A stretch of 64,000 nucleotides of DNA from Giesbergeria sp. (GTDB lineage: Bacteria; Pseudomonadota; Gammaproteobacteria; Burkholderiales; Burkholderiaceae_C). The translations under genes and the position numbers were made by a program. Shown piece after piece: positions 17,841 through 29,000 of the stretch. The first letter of the stretch is position 1. The number at the start of each line of letters is the position of its first letter. Location of the stretch: the NCBI RefSeq assembly GCF_028686475.1, contig NZ_JAQUCA010000005.1, positions 62,001 to 126,000 on the forward strand, given 5' to 3'. The notes below the pieces were generated by a model, which was not told where the DNA came from, ran no database searches, and was given only the letters and a program-made list of their open reading frames with translations.

Positions 17841-18842
17841 ATGCGTCGCCTTTTTTCTTTGTTTTTCACGCTGCTGTTATTGCTCCCCTTATCGGCCTGC
17901 AAGGACGAGCGTTCATTGCCGCAACTCAATAGCATCGGCAATACCTCGCCAGCGCAGCCAGCAGATTCAAACCCGCCGCCAGAAGCGCAAAAAACCATTG
18001 CCTTGGTCATGAAAACCCTGACCAATCCCTTTTTTATTGCGATGGAGCAGGGCGCACGCCGCGCCGAGCGCCAATTGGGGATGCGTTTATTGGTCAAGGC
18101 AGCGGCGCAAGAAACCTCGATTGAGCAGCAAATTCAAATCGTCAACGAGCTGATTGAGGCCAAAGTCGATGCCATTATTATTGCCCCCGGCGACTCCGAC
18201 CGGCTGGTGCCGGTATTAAAAAAAGCGGCTGATGCAGGTATCAAGCTGGTTAATTTAGACAACCAATTGGACCCCAAAACCGTGCAACAAATGGGCCTAG
18301 CCCCAATTCCATTTGTCAGTGTCGATAACGAACAAGCCGCCTATGCTGCTGTGCGCTGGTTGCGCCAAGGTTTGCCAGCGGGCACCCCAGCGTTGCTCTT
18401 AGAGGGCATTCGCAGTGCCGAAAATGCACGCCAGCGCAGCCAAGGCGCAGTGCGTGCCTTGGCTGAAGCCCCTGCCATGCGCCTACTGGCCAGCGAGAGC
18501 GCCCACTGGAAAATTGACGAAGGCTACACCCTGACCCAAGAGCTGCTACAACGCCACCCCCAAGCCAAACTCATCTATGCCGCCAACGACATGATGGCCT
18601 TGGGGGCCATTCGCTACCTGCAAGAGCAGGGCCGCCGCGATGTCAAGGTGGGCGGTTTCGATGCCATTGCCGAAGCCCAAACCGCCCTGCGCCAAGGCTG
18701 GTTGCACGTTACGGTAGATCAGCAAGCCACTGAGCAAGGCTTTCAGGGCATGATGCTGGCCGATCGCCTGTTGCGTGGCGAGACCGTGCCCGACGTGACC
18801 CTCATCAATGCCGAACTGGTCACGGCGCAAACCCTGCGCTAA
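17841..18842 (+). CDS. Lipoprotein-type periplasmic sugar-binding protein (PBP type 1, RbsB/LacI-like), probable sensor partner
   Basis: A 333-residue protein with a lipoprotein signal: [20 protein letters not shown], with C20 as the lipidation site and Lys at +2, which favours the outer membrane. After a Pro/Ser linker, [24 protein letters not shown] and [21 protein letters not shown] are typical of ribose-binding-type proteins. The second lobe has the hinge region [13 protein letters not shown]. No ABC permease or ATPase is nearby. The next gene, 14 bases on, encodes a membrane histidine kinase, so a ligand-presenting role of the LuxP or TorT kind is inferred. The ATG at 17841 was preferred to a TTG two codons upstream. 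Confidence 0.85.
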   Translation: MRRLFSLFFTLLLLLPLSACKDERSLPQLNSIGNTSPAQPADSNPPPEAQKTIALVMKTLTNPFFIAMEQGARRAERQLGMRLLVKAAAQETSIEQQIQIVNELIEAKVDAIIIAPGDSDRLVPVLKKAADAGIKLVNLDNQLDPKTVQQMGLAPIPFVSVDNEQAAYAAVRWLRQGLPAGTPALLLEGIRSAENARQRSQGAVRALAEAPAMRLLASESAHWKIDEGYTLTQELLQRHPQAKLIYAANDMMALGAIRYLQEQGRRDVKVGGFDAIAEAQTALRQGWLHVTVDQQATEQGFQGMMLADRLLRGETVPDVTLINAELVTAQTLR

Positions 18843-18856
18843 AGCGTTCTAGCTGT

Positions 18857-21493
18857 ATGCCCTGGAGCCGCTGGCACAACAACATCACCAGCAAGCTGGT
18901 GCTGTATTTCTTGCTCACGGGCGTGGTGCCTCTGTTGTTGTTTGGTTTCAGTGCCTTCTGGATAGGGCATGGCTTTGTCAGCGAGCAAGTGTCCATCAAC
19001 AACCACCGCACCCTGAGCGAAACACGCCAATTTTTGGACCTGTATGCCGAGCAACTAGAAGACTTGGCCGCCAATATTGCTGGCAACGACACCATTGCCC
19101 ACGCCCTGTACCATGCCAATGCCGCTGGCGATGATGACTACAACCGCCTGCACACCAAGGCACAAATTGGCTACATCCTGAACCATTTTTTAAGCACGCG
19201 CGGGCTGGTGTCGCTCAATGTGGTGGCACTCAATGGACGCCATTTTCATGTCGGGGCCACGCTAGACACCCACGACTTACCACCGCCCACCGTGCGCCGC
19301 TTACTGCAAGAGGCCCAAGCCTCGGGGCAAAGCACCTATTGGCGCGGCATGGACGATGGGGCCAATTTGGGCATGACTTCCAGCAAGGTTTATACCTTGG
19401 TGCGCCCCATCAGCCACTACGACGAAGCGCTCCATCACCATACCGTGGTCGGGCTGCTGCTCATCAGCATCGACAATACGATTTTTCAAAAGCACCAATT
19501 ACAAGCAGAAGCCCATCCAGACACCCAGCTCTTGGCCGTGGACCGCCAAGGGCGCTTTATGCACCACCCCGACCCAGGGCATGTAGGCCAAGCGCTGGCA
19601 CCGGGCTTGCTCACTTTGTTGCGCCAAAACCAAAACCAAAACGACGAACATTTGGTGTTAGATGGCCGCCAAGTGATGCTATCTTCCCTGTCGCTGCCGA
19701 AGGTGGGCGGCTACTTGGTGCTGATTTCGCCTTGGCACCAGCACTCGGCCAGCGTGATGCAGGTGGCCAGTGTCGCCTTGGGTTTGCTGCTGCTGTGTTT
19801 GGTGGTCATGGCCTTGTTGGTGCGCCGTTATACGCGCCAAGTGGTGGCCCCACTGCAAGCGCTGGCGCGCAGTTTTCAGCAACTGACCCAAGCGCCGCAG
19901 GCAGTTCATGCGCCACTGCCAGCGCCCACAGCCAACGACGAAATTGCCGATTTGGTGCGTGGTTTTAATGCCTATTTACAGACGGTGCAAGAGCAGCACC
20001 AAGCCGCCGCCGCCCTGCGCCGCACCGAGCAAGAGCGGCTAGAACACGCCCAAACCTTGCGTACGGCCATTGATGCCATCGACGAAGCCTTCGTGCTATT
20101 TGACCCCCAAGACCGCTTGGTGTTTTGCAACGAAAAATACCGCACCTTGGTGCCCGTGGCAGGCGAACCACTGCAATTGCAAGGCAAAACCTTCGAAGAG
20201 TTGCTGCGCTTGCGGATTCAGGCTGGCTGCTATTACGCCGAGCTAAGCCACGCCACCGAGGCCGAACGCGAAGCCTGGATTGAGCAACGCATGAAGGTTC
20301 ACCGCCACTGCAACCAAGCCCTAGAGCAAAAACTAGAAGATGGGCGCTGGCTACGCATTGTGGACCGCAAAACCCCGGCGGGCTACACCGTGGGCTTTCG
20401 GGTGGACATTACCCACCTGAAACAAATGCAGGAAGAGGCCGAGGCCGCCAACCGCGCCAAAAGCGATTTTTTGGCCAACATGGGCCACGAAATCCGCACC
20501 CCCATGAACGCCATCATCGGCATGACGGCCTTGGTGCTAGACTCTGAACTCACCCCGCGCCAACGCGACCACCTCAGCAAAGTTTCTGGCTCGGCCAAAA
20601 CTTTATTGCAATTGCTCAACGATTTGCTCGATTTTTCTAAAATTGAGGCCGGACGGCTAGAACTAGAACAAGCGCCTTTCACGCTGGCCACCGTGTTGCA
20701 CCGTGTCAACGATATTTTTGCTTACCAGCTAGAGCAAAAAAAACTCGATTGGCAGGTCGAGCTAGACCCCCAACTGCCGCCCCAACTGGTGGGCGACGAT
20801 TTACGCTTGGGCCAAATTTTGACCAACTTGGTCGGCAATGCCATCAAATTTACCGAACAAGGCCGCATCAGCCTGCATTTGGTGCAGCAAGCACGCAACG
20901 CCAACTGCATCACCCTGCAAGGCAGCGTCAGTGACACCGGCATTGGCATGGGGCCAGAACAAATAGCGCGCCTGTTTTCTGCCTTTACCCAAGCCGATAG
21001 CTCGATTGCGCGCAAATATGGCGGCACCGGCTTGGGCTTGTCGATTGTGCAACGCTTAGCCCAACTAATGGGCGGGAAAGTTTGGGTAGAAAGCACCTTG
21101 GGCCAAGGCAGCACCTTTCACTTTGAGGTGGTGTTGGGCTATTCCAACCAACAGCCCGCCTCCCCTCCAGACATCTCCCCAGAGCCAGCACCACCTCCAC
21201 TAGCGCTTACTGCGCCAGCGCCCGCTATCAACGAGCAAGTCTGGCCTATGGCGCAATTGCAAGTTCTTTTGCCACAGCTACAACAACTGCTGGCAGGCAA
21301 CCGATTGGCCGCCAAGCGGGTAGGCGAGCAAATCGAGGCTTTGCTGCAAGACACCCCTGTGGCAGCCACGGCTTTTGTGCCCGTGATGGTAGCGGTGCGG
21401 CGCTTGCAGTTCAAAGAAGCCCTAGATGCCCTTGACATCTGGGAACACTGGCTCACCGCGCAGGCCCCAGCCCACCGCGTAAACCAAGAATAA
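18857..21493 (+). CDS. Membrane histidine kinase with large periplasmic sensor, HAMP and PAS domains
   Basis: An 878-residue sensor kinase. A membrane helix near residues 14-36, a periplasmic region of about 265 residues (double-Cache size), and a second helix near 303-325 ([17 protein letters not shown]) are followed by HAMP, a PAS-like domain (about 395-520) and HisKA with phospho-acceptor H544 in [11 protein letters not shown]. The ATPase boxes are [15 protein letters not shown] and GTGLGLSI. There is no receiver domain. The last ~85 residues resemble a histidine phosphotransfer helix bundle but have no suitable histidine. It lies between the binding protein and the GGDEF response regulator and probably links them. 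Confidence 0.92.
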   Translation: MPWSRWHNNITSKLVLYFLLTGVVPLLLFGFSAFWIGHGFVSEQVSINNHRTLSETRQFLDLYAEQLEDLAANIAGNDTIAHALYHANAAGDDDYNRLHTKAQIGYILNHFLSTRGLVSLNVVALNGRHFHVGATLDTHDLPPPTVRRLLQEAQASGQSTYWRGMDDGANLGMTSSKVYTLVRPISHYDEALHHHTVVGLLLISIDNTIFQKHQLQAEAHPDTQLLAVDRQGRFMHHPDPGHVGQALAPGLLTLLRQNQNQNDEHLVLDGRQVMLSSLSLPKVGGYLVLISPWHQHSASVMQVASVALGLLLLCLVVMALLVRRYTRQVVAPLQALARSFQQLTQAPQAVHAPLPAPTANDEIADLVRGFNAYLQTVQEQHQAAAALRRTEQERLEHAQTLRTAIDAIDEAFVLFDPQDRLVFCNEKYRTLVPVAGEPLQLQGKTFEELLRLRIQAGCYYAELSHATEAEREAWIEQRMKVHRHCNQALEQKLEDGRWLRIVDRKTPAGYTVGFRVDITHLKQMQEEAEAANRAKSDFLANMGHEIRTPMNAIIGMTALVLDSELTPRQRDHLSKVSGSAKTLLQLLNDLLDFSKIEAGRLELEQAPFTLATVLHRVNDIFAYQLEQKKLDWQVELDPQLPPQLVGDDLRLGQILTNLVGNAIKFTEQGRISLHLVQQARNANCITLQGSVSDTGIGMGPEQIARLFSAFTQADSSIARKYGGTGLGLSIVQRLAQLMGGKVWVESTLGQGSTFHFEVVLGYSNQQPASPPDISPEPAPPPLALTAPAPAINEQVWPMAQLQVLLPQLQQLLAGNRLAAKRVGEQIEALLQDTPVAATAFVPVMVAVRRLQFKEALDALDIWEHWLTAQAPAHRVNQE

Positions 21494-21506
21494 GGAGCAC
21501 CCGCCT

Positions 21507-22847
21507 ATGCCCCGCCGTATGCCGCAAGTGTTAATCATAGATGACCAACCCGAAAACATCGAAGTGCTGGGTGAAACCTTAGCCCATATCTGCGAGGTAG
21601 GTTTTGCCCTGTCTGGCCCCGAAGGTTTAGCCCAAGTAGCCGCGCAATTGCCCGACCTGATTTTGCTGGATGTGATGATGCCAGACATGACTGGCTACGA
21701 AGTGCTAGATATTTTGCAAAGTGACCCACGCACGCGCAAAGTGCCGGTTATTTTTGTCACCGCCCGCATTGATTCTGACAGTGAAACCCGAGGCATTGAA
21801 GCGGGCGCGGTAGATTTTATTCACAAGCCTATCAACCCACAGGTAGTCAAAGCGCGCGTCTCGGCCCACCTAGAGCGGGCGCAGCAACGGGCCGATTTGG
21901 CCGAACTCAACCAGCAACTGCAAGATTCTTTGGCGCAAATCAAGGCAGCGCAAAGCCAATTGTTGGTACTTTCTACCGCGATTGAGCAAAGCCCTTTAAC
22001 GGTGATGGTGACCGATTTAGAGGGCCATATTCAGTACGTCAACCCGCATTTCACCCACATTACCGGCTACACCTTTACCGAGGCACAAGGGCAAAAGCCC
22101 TCGCTGCTCAAATCGGGCCTGACCGACCAAACTGTTTATGCCGACCTGTGGCGGCAAATTAAACAAGGGCGCTCGTGGGTGGGCGAAATTATCAACCGTA
22201 CCAAAGACGGTGGCACTTATATAGAAGAAACCCATATTGCCCCGGTGGTAGATGCCACCGGCCAGCGCCAGCACTATGTGGCCATTAAACTCGATATTAC
22301 GGCGCGCAAACACGCCCAAGAAAAGCTAGACCACCTGGCCCACTACGATGTATTGACCAATCTGCCCAACCGTAGTTTGTTTATGGACCGGGTAGAACGT
22401 GGTTTAACTCTGGCCAAGCGCCACGATAAACCATTGGCACTGCTGTTTATTGATTTAGACAAATTCAAGCCTATCAACGACACCTGGGGCCATGCGGTGG
22501 GCGATTTGGTATTGCAAGAAGTGGCCCAACGAATGCAAAGCTGTGTGCGCGAGTCTGACACCGTCAGCCGTGTGGGCGGCGATGAATTTGTGGTGTTGCT
22601 GCTCAACTTGAGCAATGCCGCTGATGCCATGATGGTGGCAGAAAAAATCCGCAGCGCCCTGAATGAACCCATCCAGCTACAAGACAAAACTTTATCCATT
22701 TCTTCTTGCATTGGCGTGGCTTTGTATCCAGAACACGGACAAACACAAATGGAGCTATCGCGCCACGCCGATGCCGCCATGTACCAAGCCAAAGAGCGCG
22801 GACGCGATAGAGTGGTTTTGTTTGAGCCGTCCATGATTTTGAATTAA
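21507..22847 (+). CDS. Response regulator with PAS and GGDEF domains (diguanylate cyclase)
   Basis: A 446-residue protein. The receiver domain (residues 7-125) has acidic pocket DD, phospho-acceptor D55 in LILLDVMMPD and Lys in IHKPINP. A PAS domain (about 155-275) follows. The cyclase domain has an intact GGDEF at 357-361 and an RxxD inhibitory site (RESD, 348-351) at the standard five-residue distance, so the protein should make cyclic di-GMP and be product-inhibited. A GGAG box precedes the start, 13 bases after the kinase gene. The kinase is the likely phosphodonor. Confidence 0.95.
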   Translation: MPRRMPQVLIIDDQPENIEVLGETLAHICEVGFALSGPEGLAQVAAQLPDLILLDVMMPDMTGYEVLDILQSDPRTRKVPVIFVTARIDSDSETRGIEAGAVDFIHKPINPQVVKARVSAHLERAQQRADLAELNQQLQDSLAQIKAAQSQLLVLSTAIEQSPLTVMVTDLEGHIQYVNPHFTHITGYTFTEAQGQKPSLLKSGLTDQTVYADLWRQIKQGRSWVGEIINRTKDGGTYIEETHIAPVVDATGQRQHYVAIKLDITARKHAQEKLDHLAHYDVLTNLPNRSLFMDRVERGLTLAKRHDKPLALLFIDLDKFKPINDTWGHAVGDLVLQEVAQRMQSCVRESDTVSRVGGDEFVVLLLNLSNAADAMMVAEKIRSALNEPIQLQDKTLSISSCIGVALYPEHGQTQMELSRHADAAMYQAKERGRDRVVLFEPSMILN

Positions 22848-22913
22848 TCACTGATTAATGCACATCACCTTGTTGCACATCTCTCCATTTTTCTTTACCT
22901 TAAAAATACTATC

Positions 22914-23702
22914 ATGCACATCCATCTTTCTGGAAAAACTGCCATTATTACCGGTGCCAGCGCTGGTATTGGTTTAGCGATTGCCCGTGGTCTGGCCCAA
23001 GCTGGGGCCAGCGTCACTCTGTGCGCTCGTGATGCCCAACGCCTGAACGCTGCCGTGGCTGCTTTACAGGCCGAAGGCTTGCAAGCGCAAGGGGTGGCCG
23101 CAGATTTGGCTAGTGCAGCGGGTTGCCAAGCGCTGATCGCTGCTGTGCCGCAAACTGACATCTTGGTGAACAACTTGGGTATTTACGGCACGCAAGATTT
23201 TTTTGCCATTTCTGATGAAAATTGGGAAACTTTCTTCCTAACCAATGTCATGAGTGGCCTGCGCCTGTCGCGCCACTATGCCCAAGGCATGAAGGCACGC
23301 GGTTGGGGCCGGATTCAATTTATTTCTAGCGAGTCTGCCGTCAATATCCCCGCCGATATGGTGCATTACGGTGTCAGTAAGTCGGCTTTGCAAGGTTTGT
23401 CGCGCGGCTTGGCCAAGGTGTTGGCGGGTACGGGTGTGACGGTGAATACCATTTTGCCCGGCCCCACCCGTACTGCGGGCGTAGAGACTTTCTTTACCAA
23501 TTTGGCGCGCGAGCAAGGTATTTCGGTGCCCGAGATGGAGCAGCGCTTCTTCCGCGAGAATCGCCCCTCTAGCCTGATTGGCCGTTTTGCCACGCCCGAA
23601 GAAGTAGCCAATTTGTGTGTTTATGCGGCTTCTACCCAAGCCAGTGCCACCACCGGGGCGGCTTTGCGCGTCGAGGGTGGGATTGTCGAGAGCATTATCT
23701 GA
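22914..23702 (+). CDS. SDR-family NAD(P)-dependent oxidoreductase
   Basis: A 262-residue classical short-chain dehydrogenase. The cofactor motif TGASAGIG is at residues 14-21, the NNLG variant of NNAG is near 90, and the catalytic Ser and YxxxK are in FISSESAVNIP and HYGVSKSALQG. PGPTRT follows at the usual position. The substrate cannot be deduced. It sits on the same strand just before the Wadjet genes (40 bases to the jetA ATG), but nothing suggests it belongs to that system. Confidence 0.93.
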   Translation: MHIHLSGKTAIITGASAGIGLAIARGLAQAGASVTLCARDAQRLNAAVAALQAEGLQAQGVAADLASAAGCQALIAAVPQTDILVNNLGIYGTQDFFAISDENWETFFLTNVMSGLRLSRHYAQGMKARGWGRIQFISSESAVNIPADMVHYGVSKSALQGLSRGLAKVLAGTGVTVNTILPGPTRTAGVETFFTNLAREQGISVPEMEQRFFRENRPSSLIGRFATPEEVANLCVYAASTQASATTGAALRVEGGIVESII

Positions 23703-23742
23703 CACCGTGGCATAGTGGCGAACAAAACTTGGTTTGCCACCC

Positions 23743-25275
23743 ATGTCCAGCCTCAACCAGCAACGCACGCAAAAATACATCCACGCCCGCCAGCAACACC
23801 CTGCATGGTTGCTGCTGGCCTCGCGCCGAGCGCCCTTGATGCTCAGTTGCCTCGATGCGCTGTTTGAACACCAGCGCGATGGCGTGCCGTTTGACCAAGC
23901 GGTGCAAGCACTGGCCGAGATGCTGTTGGCGCACGCCAACCAGCCCGAATACGAGATTGACCCCGCCGACGTGCAAGCGCAAGCGCGGCGCGAACTGCGC
24001 GATTGGATTCGGCGTGCCTTGGTGACCGAGCGCGAAGGCCGGGTGTTTGAAACCGATGCCCTCAAAACCGCCTTGCGTTTTGTGGCACAACTCGACCAGC
24101 GCCTCATGACCTCCACTGCCTCGCGTTTGGCGGTGGTGCAGCGCGAAATCGACAACCTGGCCACGGCGTTAGACCCCAATCCACAAAGCCGGGCTGAACA
24201 GCTCCAGCGGCGCATCCAAGACTTGCAACAGCAGTTGGAGCAGGTGCAGGCCGGCCATGTGCCCTTGCTCAGCGATGAGCTGACTGTTGAGGGTATCCGC
24301 GAGGTGTACGCCTTGGCCACCAGCTTGCGCGCAGATTTTCGGCGCGTAGAAGACTCTTGGCGCGAGGCCGACCGCACTTTGCGCCAAGCCATTTTGAGTG
24401 CCGAACACCACCGGGGCGCGGTGATGGACCAATTGCTCGATGGCCACGCCCAGCTGCTCAACACCCAAGAAGGCCGGGTGTTTGAAAATTTTCAGCAGCA
24501 ACTTGACAACCAGCAAGAACTGGCGCAAATGCGTGCGCGTATCCGTGGCATTTTGGCGCACCCAGCCGCAGCCCAAGCCTTAGACGACTTGCAGCGCAGC
24601 GAGCTGCAACTGCTGGTAGCCCAGCTGATTAAAGAAGCCAAAGTGGTGCAGGCCGTGCGCGCGCGCAGCGAGCGCGAAGTGGGCCAGTTCATGAAAACCG
24701 GCCAAGCCGCCGAGAACCAGCGCGTCGGCCAGCTGCTCAATGCCATCTTGCAACAGGCTTTGCAGATAGATTGGCAACGCCAAGCGGTGCGCCGCCAGCC
24801 TGCACCCTTGCCCCCGGTGGGCATTGCCTTGGGGGGCCTGCCCTTGATTGAGCGTTTACGCATCAAATCATTGGACGGCAGCACGCAAAGCCAAGCACTG
24901 CTACTGACCAGCCACTATGCCGACTTGAGCCAAGTGGAAGATGAATTTTGGCAAGCCTTCGGTGGCCTAGACCGCCAAGCCCTGCTAGAGCAAACCTTGG
25001 CCGTGCTAGAGCAAAACGGCCAGCCCATGACCTTGGCCGCCTTGGCCCAAGCCTTGCCGCCGGGCGAACACGATTTAGAAACCCTGACCTTCTGGCTATC
25101 AATAGCACGCGAAGCAGGGACACAACCCGAAGCCACTGACACAGAACACATCACCACCGAAGACCGCAGCAACGATGCAGCAGCACCCGGCAATCATCAC
25201 CCACACTGGCGCTTTACCGTGCCGCGCGTGGCCTTGGATGCAGCCTCGGTGCGCGCTGTGGGCCATGCGTTTTAG
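23743..25275 (+). CDS. jetA: Wadjet defence protein JetA (DUF3375, MukF-like kleisin)
   Basis: A 510-residue DUF3375 protein, first gene of a type I Wadjet (JetABCD) operon. JetA is the kleisin-like subunit that bridges the JetC SMC heads and contacts JetB in the complex that extrudes and cleaves closed-circular plasmid DNA. Seen here: an N-terminal winged-helix-like region (HPAWLLLASRRAPLMLSCLDALF), a middle helical region with Gln-rich coiled coil (residues ~125-170), and a C-terminal region rich in Leu and Asp, ending after an acidic linker. The ATG at 23743 was chosen over a TTG three codons upstream. Gene order jetA-jetB-jetC-jetD matches the described type I system. Confidence 0.93.
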   Translation: MSSLNQQRTQKYIHARQQHPAWLLLASRRAPLMLSCLDALFEHQRDGVPFDQAVQALAEMLLAHANQPEYEIDPADVQAQARRELRDWIRRALVTEREGRVFETDALKTALRFVAQLDQRLMTSTASRLAVVQREIDNLATALDPNPQSRAEQLQRRIQDLQQQLEQVQAGHVPLLSDELTVEGIREVYALATSLRADFRRVEDSWREADRTLRQAILSAEHHRGAVMDQLLDGHAQLLNTQEGRVFENFQQQLDNQQELAQMRARIRGILAHPAAAQALDDLQRSELQLLVAQLIKEAKVVQAVRARSEREVGQFMKTGQAAENQRVGQLLNAILQQALQIDWQRQAVRRQPAPLPPVGIALGGLPLIERLRIKSLDGSTQSQALLLTSHYADLSQVEDEFWQAFGGLDRQALLEQTLAVLEQNGQPMTLAALAQALPPGEHDLETLTFWLSIAREAGTQPEATDTEHITTEDRSNDAAAPGNHHPHWRFTVPRVALDAASVRAVGHAF

Positions 25276-25300
25276 GCTTGCGCTTATATTGACGACACTT

Positions 25301-26062
25301 ATGCCACGTAAAAACGCTACGCCTGACATTTTTGACCAGTGGGCCGGTGCCGCACCCGCCCCAGCGCCGCAACAACCCGATGCCGCCGATGCCGCACAGG
25401 CTGCACCATCCACAGAGCCAACACCCGCCAACACCGAACTGGCCCATGCCACGCCGCTGGCCCTGCGCCGCGCGGTGCAAGAGCTGCTCAAAAATGGCCT
25501 GCTAGAGCAAAGCGCCAAGCCGCAGTTGTTCCGACAGATTGCCAACGATACCGCACGCATCAACGCCCAGTTAGAGCCATTCGATTTGCAAGTGCGCGTC
25601 GATGATGTGCGCGGCTTGGCCTTTGTGCTGGTTGCGCCCGATTATTACGGTGAGGCCGAAGACGAAGACGAATGGACACACCCCTTGGTGCGCCGCCAAC
25701 GCCTCACGCTAGAGCAATCGCTGCTGCTGGCTATTTTGCGGCGCGAATTTTTACAACGCGAACAAGAAAGCGGCTTGGGCGTGCCAGTGCAGTTGGCGGT
25801 AGATGGCTTGTTGCCACAACTGGAGATTTATTTAGGCGCTACTGGCAGCGATATGCAAGAGCGCAAACGCCTAGGGACGCTGCTCGAAAGCCTGCGCGGG
25901 CATGGCGTGGTCTCTGAAGTAGATGCCCAAGAAAGCATCACCATCCGACCCATGATTGTGCATCTGGCCAATCCACAAAATCTACAAGCCTTGCTCCAAC
26001 ACCTGCAAGCCTTGGCCCAAGGGGACACGGCAGCAGCATCACCCCAAAGTAGTGCCCCATGA
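25301..26062 (+). CDS. jetB: Wadjet defence protein JetB (DUF4194, MukE-like)
   Basis: A 253-residue DUF4194 protein, the KITE/MukE-like subunit of the Wadjet condensin. A Pro/Ala-rich N-terminal 40 residues precedes the conserved domain: ALRRAVQELLKNGLLEQS, LEPFDLQVRVDDVRGLAFV and QRLTLEQSLLLAILRREFLQ. The start MPRKNATPDIFDQW at 25301 follows jetA by 25 bases; longer in-frame starts would overlap jetA. The stop overlaps the jetC start (ATGA at 26059), indicating coupled translation. Confidence 0.93.
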   Translation: MPRKNATPDIFDQWAGAAPAPAPQQPDAADAAQAAPSTEPTPANTELAHATPLALRRAVQELLKNGLLEQSAKPQLFRQIANDTARINAQLEPFDLQVRVDDVRGLAFVLVAPDYYGEAEDEDEWTHPLVRRQRLTLEQSLLLAILRREFLQREQESGLGVPVQLAVDGLLPQLEIYLGATGSDMQERKRLGTLLESLRGHGVVSEVDAQESITIRPMIVHLANPQNLQALLQHLQALAQGDTAAASPQSSAP

Positions 26063-29000
26063 CAGCATCCCCCACCAGCCCCAGCGCCAACGCCAGCACA
26101 CCCCAGCACGGCTACCATGTGCAAGAACTGCACCTGTACAACTGGGGTGCTTTTGCAGGTCGCCACCAAGCCCGTTTAGACAACGGCAACACCGCCATCA
26201 TAGGCCCCACCGGCAGCGGCAAAACCACGCTGATGGATGCGCTCATGACGCTGCTGTGCCAAAACCCACGTTACAACTTGGCCTCTACCGGCGGCCACGA
26301 AAGCGACCGCGATTTGGTCTCGTATGTGCGCGGTGCTACCGGCCCCGGCCATGCTGGCCCCGACAGTGAGCATTTGGCACGCTCTGGGCGCTGTGTCACG
26401 GCGATTGCAGCGCGGCTGGTGCGTGGTGGTAATGATGATAACCACACTAAGCACAGCACGGCAGCCAGCCCTAGCGTGTTGCTGGGGGGACTGTTTTGGT
26501 TTGACGGCAGCAGCTCCTCGGCCAGTGATTTACAAAAACGCTGGTTCTTTGCCCAAGGTGCTGGCCACGATATGGACATCTGGCTAGAAGAGCACCACAG
26601 CGGTGGTGCGCGTGCTTTGGGGCGGCTAGAAAAAAACACCGACAGGCTGCAAATTTTCAACAGCAAATCAGCCTATTTAGCACGCTTACAGCGCTTTTTT
26701 GAAGTCGGGCCCAATGCCTTCACCCTGCTCAATCGCGCAGCAGGATTGAAACAGCTCAACAGCATTGACGAGATTTTCCGTGAATTGGTGCTGGATGATG
26801 AATCGGCCTTTGACGATGCGCTGCAAGTGGTGAGCAGTTTTGACGAGCTGGCCAGCATCCATGCTGAGCTAGAGTTGGCCAATCGGCAGTATCTGGCACT
26901 GCTGCCCCTGCGTGAGCTGGCAGAAAAAGAGCGGCAACAGCAGCGCCAACTTCAAGAGCTGCACACCCTACAAACCGCACTGCCCGCTTGGTTTGCACAC
27001 CAAGGGCAACAACTGTGGCAACAGCGCAGCGCCCAGCTAGATGCCCAACTCAAGCCCCTGCAAGCACAGCTCACTGAAGCCCAAAGTGCTTTGGGCCAGG
27101 CCCGCGCCGAAGAACAACTCCACCTAGAAGCCTACCTGCGTACCGGCGGCAGCGACATCCAATCGCTACAAGACAGCATTGCCGCCTTAGGCCAAGTGCT
27201 AAGCCAACGCCAAAAAATGCTGGCCGATTACCAAAAATTAGCCCGCAACTTGGCCTTGGCATGGCCTGCCGATGGCCTGTGCAATGCGGCGCTGCTCAGC
27301 ACACACCAAAGCCAAGCCGTCAGTGCGCTACAACAACTCAACGCACAGCAAGAGGCGCAAAAAGCCGCCACCGAAGAGGCCGTAACGCAAGAGCGCAACG
27401 CCCACGCCCAGCTAGAGCGCCTCAAAGCCGAGCGCCAAACGGTGCAACAGCGTCCCGGCTCCAATGTGCCGCCCGAGTTTCAACAGTTTCGCGCTGCACT
27501 GGCCGAGCAATTGCAACTCTCGCCCGAGGCACTGCCCTTTGTGGCCGAACTGGTCGAAGTACGCAAAGACCAAGCCGCTTGGCGCGGAGCCATCGAGCGG
27601 GCCTTGGGCAGCCAGCGTTTGCGTATTTTGGTGCCCGCATCCGCCATGCGCGCCGCCTTAGCGTGGGTGAACCAGCGCCAGCACCGTTTGCATGTGCGTT
27701 TGCTAGAGGTGCAAGAGCAGCCGGTAGTCACTTTTTGGCCGGATGGCTTTTGCCAAAAGCTCAACCTCAAGCCGCAGCCCTACCAAAATGCCCTGCGTAA
27801 ATTGTTGTCCGAGCTAGACCGCCATTGTGTCGCCAGCGCCGAAGCCTTGCACCAGACCCCGCACGCCATGACTGCACAAGGGCTGATGTCGGGCAAAGCT
27901 TTGCACTTTGACAAACAAGACCAAAAACGCCTAGACCAAGACTGGATGACCGGTTTTGACAACACCGACCTGCTCACACAACTGGCGCAGCACATCACAC
28001 AGGCACAAGAACATTGGCAAACGCTGGTGCAACAAAAACAGGCCGCCCTCCAAGCCGCCGACAGCGCCGACAACCAACGCCGTCTGTGGCACAGCCTGCA
28101 AACCCTGCGCTTTGACGAACTCGACGTGGCCAGCATTCAAACCCAGCGGCAGCAGCAACAACAGCGCTTAGAAGCCCTGCTTGCGCCCCAATCAGACACC
28201 GCACAGGCGCAAAAACGCTGGGAGGCAGCCACAGCGCACCGAGAGCAGGTCGATGCGCTAGTGCGCCAATCCCTGCAACAACAAAGCACGCTGCAAAAAG
28301 ACCAAGCCCAAGCCACGAAAAAACAGGCCGACTACCAAACCCGACTGGCCTCACTGTCCGCACCAAGCACCTTGCCCGACCTGCCAACACAGGCACAGCG
28401 CTTATCGCTGACCCTGCCGGTGTTGGATTGCGAGCAGCTGGACCGCCAAGAACTCCAAGTGCGCGAAGCGTTGGGCATTAAATTAGAAAAACAAACCAAA
28501 CAGCACAACCAGCTACAAAACGACATCACGCGCCAAATGGGCAAAGCGCAAAAAGAAGACCGGGGGGCCTTGGTCGAGCAAACCGAAGATTTAATCGCTC
28601 TGCCCCACTACCTAGAGCGCCTGCGCGTGCTAGAGCAAGAAGCCCTGCCCGACAAACGCCAGCGCTTTCAGGATTACCTCAATACCGCCTCGGAACAAGG
28701 CGTAAGCACCTTACTCAATGGCATTGAAGCCCAAGTGGCAGAGATTACCGAGCGCCTGGATGCGCTCAATCAAACCCTACAACGGGTAGATTTTCAGCCG
28801 GGGCGTTACTTGCAGCTGGCCCCGCAAACCGTGGTACACCAAAGCCTGCAAACCCTGAACCAAGCGATGGCACAATTGCGCGTCGAGCGCTTGCGTGACG
28901 ACAACGGACACAGCCACTATGTGGCACTGCGCGCGATGGTCGAATTGCTGCGCGAACACGCCAACAACCGGCGCACCAAGGCTGCCCAAGCGCTACTCGA

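Noticed and set aside
17841-18842. Substrate-binding component of a sugar ABC transporter
   Set aside because: No permease or ATPase gene on either side; the immediate partners are a kinase and a response regulator.
22848-22913. Sigma-70 promoter for the SDR gene (TTGCAC with an AT-rich -10)
   Set aside because: The candidate boxes are 22 to 28 bases apart, too far for a normal promoter.
22914-23702. SDR oxidoreductase as a fifth Wadjet gene
   Set aside because: Known type I systems have four genes; the SDR stop is 40 bases before jetA and nothing in its sequence suggests a defence role.
23238-24464. Open frame of about 408 codons antisense to the SDR and jetA genes
   Set aside because: Low-complexity Ser/Arg/Cys-rich translation spanning two clear genes; a product of high GC at third positions.
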